Below are positions 7,427-14,757 of a stretch of 64,000 nt of DNA, one piece after another. Position numbers and translations under genes: made by a program. Numbering within the stretch: the stretch's first letter is position 1; each line of letters opens with the position of its first letter. The notes beneath the pieces were generated by a model, which saw nothing but the letters and a program-made list of their open reading frames with translations, was not told the origin of the DNA and made no database searches. Origin of the DNA: Actinoplanes sp. N902-109 (lineage in GTDB: Bacteria > Actinomycetota > Actinomycetes > Mycobacteriales > Micromonosporaceae); NCBI RefSeq assembly GCF_000389965.1, contig NC_021191.1, forward strand, positions 7,999,501 to 8,063,500, in the 5' to 3' direction.

Positions 7427-9725
7427 CGTCGGCGGGCTCCTCGGGACCGATCTCGAACGCGGGCCGCTGCGCCGGCAACGAGAACTCCTCCACCGGCCGC
7501 GGCCGCAGCATCCCCGGCATCGTGGCCGGCAACGGCCTCGAATCCAGCAACGGCGCCGACCCCAACGGCCGCAGCGACGCGGGCCCGGCCGGCTCGTCGT
7601 CGCCCTCGACCGGTTCCGCTTCGGCCCGGGCACGGTCGCCCTCGGACCCGTCGCCCTCGGACCCGTCGCCGGCCTCGCCCAGGTCCGCCTCGGACAGGCC
7701 GGCCTCGCTCAGGTCCGCCTCGCCCAGGCCGCCCTCACCCAGGTCGGCCTCGGGCAGGTGGACCTCGGACGGGTCCGCCTCGGACAGGCCGCCCTCGGAC
7801 AGGTCGGCGTCGGGCAAGTCCGCCTCGGACGGGTCGGCTTCGGACAGGTCGGCCTCGGGCAAGTCCGCCACGGACAGGTCGGCCTCGGGCGAGAGGTCGG
7901 CCTCGACGTCGTCCGGCTGATCGTCCCGCGCTTCGGCTTCGGCATCGGCGTTTGTGGACTGCGTGCCATCGAGGCTGGCGGCGTGCTCGTGCCGGTTGGT
8001 CAACGCCTCGACAACCTCGGGGTGTCCGTCGGCCCACCTCTCGGCATGCTCGGGCTGCCCGTCGATCCACGCCCGGACATGCTCGGGCTGCCCGGCGGTC
8101 CACCCCTCGGTGCGTTCGGGATTGTCGGTGCTCCGGTCCTCCGCATGATCGCCTTCCGGGGCCTGCGGGTCGGCGAACTGCGCCTGAGCGACTTCCTCGT
8201 TCTGGACTGCGCGTTCATCCCCGGCTTCGTGCTCGTCCGCAGGGGTGAGGTCGCCGGCAGCTTCGAGGTGAACGACGCCGTCGTCCGTAACAGCATGCGG
8301 AACGACAAAAGCACCCGCGTGCCGATAAGGAGCGTCCCCGGAAGAACCCGCCGCCAGGAAACCCGGAGAACCCGCCGCCAGGAAGACCGAAGAATCCACC
8401 TCCGGGGGAACCGAAGAATCCACCTCCGGGGCAACTGAAGAATCCGCCTCCAGGGGAACTGAAGAATCCGCCTCCGGGGAAGCCGAAGAACCAGCTTCCG
8501 GAAACTCCGCGAAAGACGCGGCCGGATCGGCAGGTTCCGGCGGATCCTCGTCGCGGGAAACCGGGTGCCCCTCGGCGAACCCGGGTGCGTCCTCCGCTTC
8601 CCCCGGCGTGGAGGCAGAAGCCGCAGCCGGATCGGCAGCAGGCGCAGCCACAGCCACAGCGGGCCCAGCCGCAGCCACAGCAGGCACAGGCGCAGGAGCA
8701 GGAGCAGGAGCAAACACAGCAGGCGCGGAGTCGGTGGACGGCGGCAGCGTGCCGGGTGTCTCCGGGGAAGCGAGCAAGGCCTGCCGGGCCGCGATCAGGT
8801 CGGGGCGGGCGTCGGCGGTGTGGGCGGATTGCAGGCCGGCCACCAACGCTGAGGTGATCTCCTCGGCGTACGTGCCGTCGGGGTCGTAGTCGGGGTCGAA
8901 GACGGTGATCTCCACGCCCAGGCAGTGCGGGGATTCGACCAGGCCGGACAGCAGGATCTCGAGTTCGGGGAAGGCGATGCCGCCCGGTTCGGGGGCGTCG
9001 ACGGCGGGGAGCACGGCCGGGTCGAGCACGTCGACGTCGAGGTGGACCCAGTAGCCGGCGCAGTCGACGAGTTGCTCGCGGGCCCACTGGGCGCTGCGGG
9101 CCGCTCCTTCCGCGCGCAGGGTGGGGACCGGGCGGGTCACGATGCCCGCGGCTTGCAGGTCGAGGCGGTATTCGTCGTGGGAGCGGATGCCCATGACCAC
9201 CACGTCGATGTCGCGGTAGTAGGGACGGCGGCCCTCCATGGCCGCCAGGTCGGCTTGGCCCCGGCCGGTCACCAGAGCCAGATCCTCACCCGCTGCCGCT
9301 CCCACGTACGAGGCGTTGCCGGGGTGCCGGAAGTCGGAGTGGCCGTCGACGAAGACGAGCCCGATGCGGCCGCCCACCGATTCGCCGAGGCGGTGCATGG
9401 CCAGGGCCGAGCCGAGCACGATGGAGCAGTCGCCACCCAGGATGACCGGGAACTCGCCCTGGTCGATGATCGCGCTGATGCGGTCGGCGAGGCGGCGGGA
9501 ATAGCCGTTGATCTCGCGGGCGTGGGCGACGCCGTCGCCGGGGCGCCAGTCGCCGGGGTCGTAGCGGGGCGGGGTCAGGCAGCCGGCGTCGCGGGCGTTG
9601 AGGCGGCGCAGCAGACCCTGGTCACGCAGGGCTCCAGGCGCTTTGGCGCAGCCCGGCACCGAGGTCGCGGTCGGCGGGCGCAGACCGAGATTGGACGGTG
9701 CGTCGAGCACGGCTATGCGGCGCAT
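7419..9725 (-). CDS. Arginase-family protein with long repetitive acidic C-terminal tail
   Basis: Residues 1-300 form a complete ureohydrolase (arginase/agmatinase) domain. The motifs are GGDCS at 97-101, DGHSD at 127-131 and HLDVDVLDP at 229-236. In characterised arginases the first motif is GGDHS, so one of the six manganese ligands is Cys100 here instead of His; the remaining Asp and His ligands are present. The substrate (arginine, agmatine, formimidoylglutamate or other) cannot be told. Residues 301-768 are low-complexity and acidic. They comprise an Ala/Pro stretch, octapeptide repeats (about 411-461), QPEH-type repeats (about 530-580) and an A(D)LSE-type pentapeptide tract (about 607-695). 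The tail more than doubles the usual ~300-residue length. It is encoded in the same frame with no break, so it is a real extension or a very recent in-frame fusion. Confidence 0.85.
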   Translation of the reverse strand: MRRIAVLDAPSNLGLRPPTATSVPGCAKAPGALRDQGLLRRLNARDAGCLTPPRYDPGDWRPGDGVAHAREINGYSRRLADRISAIIDQGEFPVILGGDCSIVLGSALAMHRLGESVGGRIGLVFVDGHSDFRHPGNASYVGAAAGEDLALVTGRGQADLAAMEGRRPYYRDIDVVVMGIRSHDEYRLDLQAAGIVTRPVPTLRAEGAARSAQWAREQLVDCAGYWVHLDVDVLDPAVLPAVDAPEPGGIAFPELEILLSGLVESPHCLGVEITVFDPDYDPDGTYAEEITSALVAGLQSAHTADARPDLIAARQALLASPETPGTLPPSTDSAPAVFAPAPAPAPVPAVAAAGPAVAVAAPAADPAAASASTPGEAEDAPGFAEGHPVSRDEDPPEPADPAASFAEFPEAGSSASPEADSSVPLEADSSVAPEVDSSVPPEVDSSVFLAAGSPGFLAAGSSGDAPYRHAGAFVVPHAVTDDGVVHLEAAGDLTPADEHEAGDERAVQNEEVAQAQFADPQAPEGDHAEDRSTDNPERTEGWTAGQPEHVRAWIDGQPEHAERWADGHPEVVEALTNRHEHAASLDGTQSTNADAEAEARDDQPDDVEADLSPEADLSVADLPEADLSEADPSEADLPDADLSEGGLSEADPSEVHLPEADLGEGGLGEADLSEAGLSEADLGEAGDGSEGDGSEGDRARAEAEPVEGDDEPAGPASLRPLGSAPLLDSRPLPATMPGMLRPRPVEEFSLPAQRPAFEIGPEEPADVT
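7640..7905 (-). repeat. 15-bp tandem repeat coding for A(D)LxE pentapeptides
   Basis: Degenerate 15-bp units (GTCGGCCTCGGGCAG-like on the + strand) run through the 3' part of the arginase-family gene. On the coding strand they read ADLSE, ADLPE, ADPSE, GGLSE and AGLSE about fifteen times, then end in DGSEG units. The form fits the pentapeptide-repeat consensus A(D/N)LXX, but the fifth position is almost always Glu. Confidence 0.8.
8335..8500 (-). repeat. 24-bp tandem repeat coding for EADSSVPx octapeptides
   Basis: Six degenerate 24-bp units inside the same gene read EADSSVPL, EADSSVAP, EVDSSVPP, EVDSSVFL, AAGSPGFL and AAGSSGDA on the minus strand. This is a second, independent minisatellite in the disordered tail, about 400 bp from the pentapeptide tract. 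Confidence 0.75.
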
Positions 9726-9749
9726 GGAGCCCCCCGTCGCTGAGCGGGT

Positions 9750-10661
9750 CTAGAAGAGCGCGCGGGCGAGCGCGCGGCGGGCTGTCGCCACCGCCGGGTC
9801 GTCCGGCCCGGCGACGGTGAACAGCGAGAGCAGGTGCTTGCGGACGGCGTCGCGCTCGTCGCCGGTGGTGCGCTTGACGAGGTTCACCAGCCGGTCGTAG
9901 GCCTCGGGGGCCTGTCCGCTGAGGACCTCGATGTCGGCGGCGAGCTGCTGACTTGCCACATCATCCGGGTCGGCGGCCGCTTTGGCCATGACCTGGGCCG
10001 CATCCACGCCGGTGACCCGGCGATACAGCTCGACCTGGGCCAGTCCGGACTCGGCCGCGTGGTCCTGCGGGGACTCGGCGAGGATCTTCTTGTAGGCCGC
10101 CTCGGCCTCGTCGAGGTCGCCGGTCATCAGCGCGTCGTCGGCGGCGTCCAGCCGGGGGTCCTCGGCCGGGGCGACCTCGACGCCGCCCGCCTTGAGCACG
10201 GCGTCGACGTAGCGGCGGACCTCGGCCTCGGGGAGCACCCCGGTGAAGCCCTCGACGAGCTGGCCGCCGACGAGCGCGATCACCATCGGGATGCCCTGCA
10301 CGCGCAGCGCCTGGGCCAGCCGCGGGTTGGTGTCGACGTCGACCTTGCCGAGCACCCAGCTGCCGCCGCCCTCGGCGGCCAGCTTCTCGAGCACCGGGGA
10401 GAGCTGCTTGCACGGCTCGCACCACTCGGCCCAGAAGTCGAGGATGACCGGGGTGGTCATGGACAGCTGGAGCACCGTGGTCTGGAAGTTGGCCTCGGTC
10501 ACCTCGATGACCGCGGCACCGGAGGACGCACCCGCCGGCGGGCCGGCCGGGGCCGCGCCCGGAGCAGCAGCCGGGGCCGCCGGCTGACTGGCCGGGCGCA
10601 GGGCACCGAGGTCGACCGCGCCGCGGGTGAAGATCGACGGAGTGGTCCGTGGGTCGCTCAT
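9750..10661 (-). CDS. Thioredoxin-domain protein with C-terminal TPR region (YbbN/CnoX-like)
   Basis: The 303-residue product starts with an Ala/Pro-rich linker (about 1-55). A thioredoxin fold follows with active site FWAEWCEPCKQ (both cysteines present) and the cis-proline segment QGIPMVIAL. After it come helical repeats with EDPRLDAADDALMTGDLDEA and AEAAYKKILAESPQDHAAES, as in the TPR half of YbbN. E. coli YbbN (CnoX) is a holdase that passes clients to GroEL and has SxxC; this actinobacterial form keeps CxxC and may also act as an oxidoreductase. It lies between the arginase-family gene (24 bp away) and icmA (76 bp away) on the same strand. A thioredoxin gene near icmA is also found in Streptomyces, from memory. 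Confidence 0.88.
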   Translation of the reverse strand: MSDPRTTPSIFTRGAVDLGALRPASQPAAPAAAPGAAPAGPPAGASSGAAVIEVTEANFQTTVLQLSMTTPVILDFWAEWCEPCKQLSPVLEKLAAEGGGSWVLGKVDVDTNPRLAQALRVQGIPMVIALVGGQLVEGFTGVLPEAEVRRYVDAVLKAGGVEVAPAEDPRLDAADDALMTGDLDEAEAAYKKILAESPQDHAAESGLAQVELYRRVTGVDAAQVMAKAAADPDDVASQQLAADIEVLSGQAPEAYDRLVNLVKRTTGDERDAVRKHLLSLFTVAGPDDPAVATARRALARALF

Positions 10662-10737
10662 GGTTACCTAGTCTCGCACGCAAGGACCGCCCGTTGCCGC
10701 GCCGCCGGGCAGGCGATATCGGACGTCACACCGGCCG

Positions 10738-12411
10738 TCAGAAGCGGGCCGGTTCGCGGTATATGCCCCACTCCTCCTTGAGCACGCCGCAGATCTCGCC
10801 GAGCGTCGCCTCGGCCCGGGCCGCCTCCAGCATCGCGGGGATCATGTTCTCGCCGGTGCGCGCGGTTTCCACCAGCCGTGAGAGGGCGCGCTCCACCCGT
10901 ACCGGATCGCGGCCGGTCTTGCGGGCCTCCAGCTCGCGCCGCTGCTGCAGCTCGACCTCGTGGGAGACGCGGAGGATCTCCAGGTCCTTGGCGACCGTGC
11001 CGGTGTGCACGTTGACCCCGACGATCTTCTTCTCGCCCTTCTCCAGGGCCTGCTGGTAGGCGAACGCGGCCTCGGCGATGTTCGCGGTGAACCAGCCGTC
11101 CTCGATGCCGCGCAGGATGCCCGCCGTGATCGTGCCGTCGTGACCGAGGTCGCGGATGCGCGCGAAGATCTCCTCCGCCTCGGCCTCGATCCGGTCGGTC
11201 AGCGCCTCGAGATACCAGGAGCCGCCGAGCGGGTCGGCGACGTTGGTCACGCCGGTCTCCTCCATCAGCACCTGCTGGGTGCGCAGCGCGATCTCGGCCG
11301 ACTCGTCGGTGGGCAGCGCAAGCGTCTCGTCCAGCGCGTTCGTGTGCAGCGAGTTCGTGCCGCCCAGGACCGCGGCGAGAGCTTCCACCGCCGTACGGAC
11401 GACGTTGTTGACCGGCTGTTGCGCCGTGAGCGAGACACCGGCGGTCTGGGTGTGGAACTTGAGCCACAGCGCCTTCTCGCTCGTGGCGCCGTAGTCGTCG
11501 CGCAGGTGCCGGGCCCAGATCCGCCGGGCGGCCCGGAACTTGGCGATCTCCTCGAAGAAGTCGACGTGCGCGTCGAAGAAGAAGCTCAGACCGGGCGCGA
11601 ACGTGTTGACGTCCAGCCCGCGCGAGAGCCCCAGCTCGACGTAGCCGAAGCCGTCGGCGAGCGTGTACGCCAGCTCCTGCGCGGCGGTCGAGCCGGCCTC
11701 GCGGATGTGGTAGCCGGACACCGACAGCGGCTTGTAACGCGGGATCTCACTCGCGCACCACTGCATCAGGTCGCCGATCAGGCGCAGGTGCGGCTCCGGC
11801 TGGAACAGCCACTCCTTCTGCGCGATGTACTCCTTGAAGATGTCGGTCTGCAGGGTGCCGTCGAGCTTGCTGAGGTCGGCGCCCTGGCGTTCGGCGGCGA
11901 CGAGGTACATGCAGAAGACCGGGACCGCCGGGCCGGAGATCGTCATGCTGGTCGTGACGTCCTGCAGCGGGATGCCGTCGAACAGCACGTCCATGTCGGC
12001 GGCGCTGTCGATGGCCACGCCGCAGTGGCCCACCTCGCCGAGCGACTGCGGCTCGTCGGAGTCGCGGCCCATCAGTGTGGGCATGTCGAACGCGACGCTG
12101 AGCCCGCCACCACCGGCGGCCAGGATCATCTTGTAGCGCTCGTTGGTCTGCCGCGCGTTGCCGAAGCCGGCGAACTGCCGGATGGTCCAGGTCCGGCCGC
12201 GATAGCCGGTCGGGTACAACCCCCGGGTGTACGGGAACTCGCCCGGCCACCCGATCCGCTCGAAGTCCGCCACCGTGTCGCCGGCGGCCGGACCGTACAC
12301 GGGGTCGACGGGCGCCCCGGAGAGGGTGGTGAAATCGGCGTCCCGCTTGCGGGCGTCGTCATAGCGCTTCTGCCAGCGCTCACGACCGGCGGCGATGTCG
12401 GCTGCGTCCAT
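10738..12411 (-). CDS. icmA: Isobutyryl-CoA mutase, large (substrate-binding) subunit
   Basis: The 557-residue TIM-barrel subunit of an adenosylcobalamin-dependent acyl-CoA mutase has no C-terminal B12-binding domain, so it needs a separate small subunit. Length and sequence match Streptomyces IcmA (566 residues). The residues that separate isobutyryl-CoA from methylmalonyl-CoA mutases are Phe and Gln instead of Tyr89 and Arg207. Here they are Phe80 (in TIRQFAGF) and Gln198 (in EYIAQKE), the same numbering as IcmA. The enzyme interconverts isobutyryl-CoA and n-butyryl-CoA, linking valine catabolism and butyryl-CoA supply. IcmB is not encoded anywhere in this window. The gene is followed closely by the thioredoxin-TPR gene. 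A palindrome 21 bp upstream of the start overlaps the stop of the GGDEF-EAL gene. Confidence 0.92.
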   Translation of the reverse strand: MDAADIAAGRERWQKRYDDARKRDADFTTLSGAPVDPVYGPAAGDTVADFERIGWPGEFPYTRGLYPTGYRGRTWTIRQFAGFGNARQTNERYKMILAAGGGGLSVAFDMPTLMGRDSDEPQSLGEVGHCGVAIDSAADMDVLFDGIPLQDVTTSMTISGPAVPVFCMYLVAAERQGADLSKLDGTLQTDIFKEYIAQKEWLFQPEPHLRLIGDLMQWCASEIPRYKPLSVSGYHIREAGSTAAQELAYTLADGFGYVELGLSRGLDVNTFAPGLSFFFDAHVDFFEEIAKFRAARRIWARHLRDDYGATSEKALWLKFHTQTAGVSLTAQQPVNNVVRTAVEALAAVLGGTNSLHTNALDETLALPTDESAEIALRTQQVLMEETGVTNVADPLGGSWYLEALTDRIEAEAEEIFARIRDLGHDGTITAGILRGIEDGWFTANIAEAAFAYQQALEKGEKKIVGVNVHTGTVAKDLEILRVSHEVELQQRRELEARKTGRDPVRVERALSRLVETARTGENMIPAMLEAARAEATLGEICGVLKEEWGIYREPARF

Positions 12412-12431
12412 CCGCCCATCGTAGGCGAGAA

Positions 12432-12447
12432 CTTAACGCTGATTAAG
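12432..12447. promoter_or_regulatory. Palindrome CTTAA-n6-TTAAG upstream of icmA
   Basis: CTTAACGCTGATTAAG at 12432-12447 is an inverted repeat with 5-bp arms, 21 bp before the icmA start. Its first 15 bases match the element at 18679-18693 in the thiolase/mce promoter at 13 positions (CTTAACGnTGnTTAA). TTAA is very rare in this GC-rich window, so a shared operator is plausible. Confidence 0.5.
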
Positions 12448-14677
12448 ACGCTGACGGCGCCAGTCGCGGCCGGGGCCGGTGCGGGCCGATCTGCACGGCC
12501 TCCGGGGCCACCGGCGGCGAGAACAGATAGCCCTGCCCGCGCGCACAGCCCATGGCCAGCAGCTGACCGAGCTGACGCGGCTCCTCGACGCCCTCGGCCA
12601 CACAGGTCAGACCGAGCGCGTGGACCAGGTCGAGCACCGCCTTGAACAGCACCTTGGCCTTGTTGTCCCAGGCCAGCTCGCGGACGAAGGAACGGTCGAT
12701 CTTCACCACGTCGACCGGGAGCTTGCGCAGGTAGGTCAGCGACGAGTAGCCCACCCCGAAGTCGTCCAGCGAGATCCGCACGCCCAGCGCCTTCACCTCG
12801 CGCAGCGTGGTCGCCGCGGCGTCCAGGTCGGCGATCAGCGAGGACTCGGTGACCTCCACGGTCAGCGACTCGCCGGGCAGGTCGTGCTCGCGCAGGGCGG
12901 CCCGGATGTCCTCGACCACCCGCCCGGAAACGAGATAGGCAACCGACAGGTTCACCGCGATCGTGTACGCCGGATCGGTGCGCCGCCACTCGGCGAGCTG
13001 GGCCGCGGCGGCAGCCAGCACCCAGCGGTCGATCTCGACGAGCAGACCGGCGTCCTCGGCCGCGGGCAGGAAGTCGTCCGGCGAGATCGGGCCGCGGGCC
13101 GGGTGCTCCCAGCGCACCAGCGCCTCGGCGGCGTGCGAGGCACCGCTGCCCAGATCGACCACCGGCTGGTAGGCCACGAACAGCTGCCCCTCGGCCAGCG
13201 CGACCGCGAGCTCGGCCTGCAGCCGGCGGCGCTGCTCGGCGAGGGCGGCCAGCTCCCGGTCGTACACCTTGTAGGTGCCCTTGCCGTTGTTCTTGGCCTC
13301 GTACATGGCCATGTCGGCCTCGTGCAGCAGCTGGTCGCGGTCCTCGGCCCCGGCGACCGTGGCGATGCCGATGCTGGCGCCGACCGCCGCGGGCAGGCCC
13401 GGCTCGGCCAGCCGGTCCAGGATCGCGCGGGCCAGCGACCGGGCGTGCTCGACGTCGCCGTCGCGGATCAGCACCGCGAACTCGTCACCGCCGAGCCGGG
13501 CGGGCAGCGCGTCCTCGCCCACCGCCTCGCGCAGCCGCTGCGCAACGGTGACCAGCAGCTCGTCGCCGGCCGCGTGCCCCAAGGTGTCGTTGACCGCCTT
13601 GAACCCGTCCAGGTCGACCAGCAGCAGCGCGGCAACCGGCTCCTGGGCCAGTTCGGCGGTGAGCTTGGCGCGGTTGGCCAGCCCGGTCAGCGCGTCGTGC
13701 GCGGCGTCGTGGGCGAAGCGTTCCCGCTCACGCACCAGGCTCCTGCTGAGCGCGGTGTTCAGCCGCAGCTCGACGAACTGCCGGCCGAACACGGCGACCA
13801 CCAGCACCACCACGGCCAGCAGGGTCTCGGTGTCGAACGAGCGGCCCCGCACCACAAAGCTGATCCCGACGCCGATGAAAACCACCACCGGCAGGTACGG
13901 CACCACGTTGCCGAACTGGCTCGACGGTGCCCAGGTCCGTTCGTCGCCCTGGGGCAGCGGGGCCAGCGGCGCCAGCGCGAGCAGCCCGGCCGCCGCGATG
14001 TAGCCGCCGTACACCGCCTGGTGCAGCCAGCCGATCGCGAAGACGGTGGCGAGCACCTCCACCAGCAGCGTCACGGTCAGCAGCACGACGCCGCTGGTCA
14101 CCACCCGCAAGGCAGTGCGCCGGTGCAGGGGCTGACCGCTGATCAGCACGACGGCGATGGCCAGCACGCCCGCCGCGAGCACCGGGTAGCTCAGGTCGAC
14201 CAGCGCCGAGGACGCGCTCTCGATCCGGCTGAGCGGGCCGAACAGCAGCACCCACACCGCGCCCATCAGCGCACACGCGGCGACCAGGCCGTCGAAGACC
14301 ATCCGCAGTTTGCCACCGGCGCCGCGCGGGGCGGTCGGGATGGACAGCATGCCGGCCACCGCGAAGCCGAACGCCGCGAGGTTGGACACGGTCGCCACGG
14401 TGCTGCGCCCCGGTGCCGTACCGGTGCGGACCGCGACCACTCCCACCGAGATCTCGGCGAACGCCCAGCAGGCCAGGCCGACGGCGGTGATGGTCCAGAC
14501 CCGGCAGGCATGCCCCCGGCTGCGGGCCGCGGCCGTCGCATGCAGGACCGCTCCGCCGGTGGTGGCGACCATCATGCAGAGGCTGTAGAGCAGCACCGAG
14601 GAGCCGGGGAAGGCGTACAACGCCGCCTGGACCAGGCCGAACGCCACCCACGCAGCGGGGCGGAGGCGGCGGCGCAT
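12443..14677 (-). CDS. Membrane GGDEF-EAL protein (c-di-GMP synthesis/hydrolysis)
   Basis: The 744-residue protein has an N-terminal half of about eight hydrophobic segments (1-300), then a GGDEF domain (RLGGDEFAVL) and a C-terminal EAL domain. The EAL domain looks catalytically complete: EALVRWEHP, NLSV, TESSL, DDFGVGYSSL, KIDRSF and EGVE are all present. The GGDEF domain keeps the GGDEF loop but lacks the RxxD inhibitory site nine residues before it, where GEDA is found instead. It may therefore work as a phosphodiesterase with a GTP-sensing or uninhibited cyclase domain; that is inference. The membrane part resembles no named sensor domain that I recognise. It lies between icmA and a second GGDEF gene, all on the minus strand. 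The C-terminal tail is basic and Pro-rich. Confidence 0.9.
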   Translation of the reverse strand: MRRRLRPAAWVAFGLVQAALYAFPGSSVLLYSLCMMVATTGGAVLHATAAARSRGHACRVWTITAVGLACWAFAEISVGVVAVRTGTAPGRSTVATVSNLAAFGFAVAGMLSIPTAPRGAGGKLRMVFDGLVAACALMGAVWVLLFGPLSRIESASSALVDLSYPVLAAGVLAIAVVLISGQPLHRRTALRVVTSGVVLLTVTLLVEVLATVFAIGWLHQAVYGGYIAAAGLLALAPLAPLPQGDERTWAPSSQFGNVVPYLPVVVFIGVGISFVVRGRSFDTETLLAVVVLVVAVFGRQFVELRLNTALSRSLVRERERFAHDAAHDALTGLANRAKLTAELAQEPVAALLLVDLDGFKAVNDTLGHAAGDELLVTVAQRLREAVGEDALPARLGGDEFAVLIRDGDVEHARSLARAILDRLAEPGLPAAVGASIGIATVAGAEDRDQLLHEADMAMYEAKNNGKGTYKVYDRELAALAEQRRRLQAELAVALAEGQLFVAYQPVVDLGSGASHAAEALVRWEHPARGPISPDDFLPAAEDAGLLVEIDRWVLAAAAAQLAEWRRTDPAYTIAVNLSVAYLVSGRVVEDIRAALREHDLPGESLTVEVTESSLIADLDAAATTLREVKALGVRISLDDFGVGYSSLTYLRKLPVDVVKIDRSFVRELAWDNKAKVLFKAVLDLVHALGLTCVAEGVEEPRQLGQLLAMGCARGQGYLFSPPVAPEAVQIGPHRPRPRLAPSAS

Positions 14678-14757
14678 GGATCATCTCCCGGAACTGGTAG
14701 CTGGCAAGGCACATGTCGGCCGCGGGGGGCGCGACCTTCGGAGAACTCGCGTGTCCG

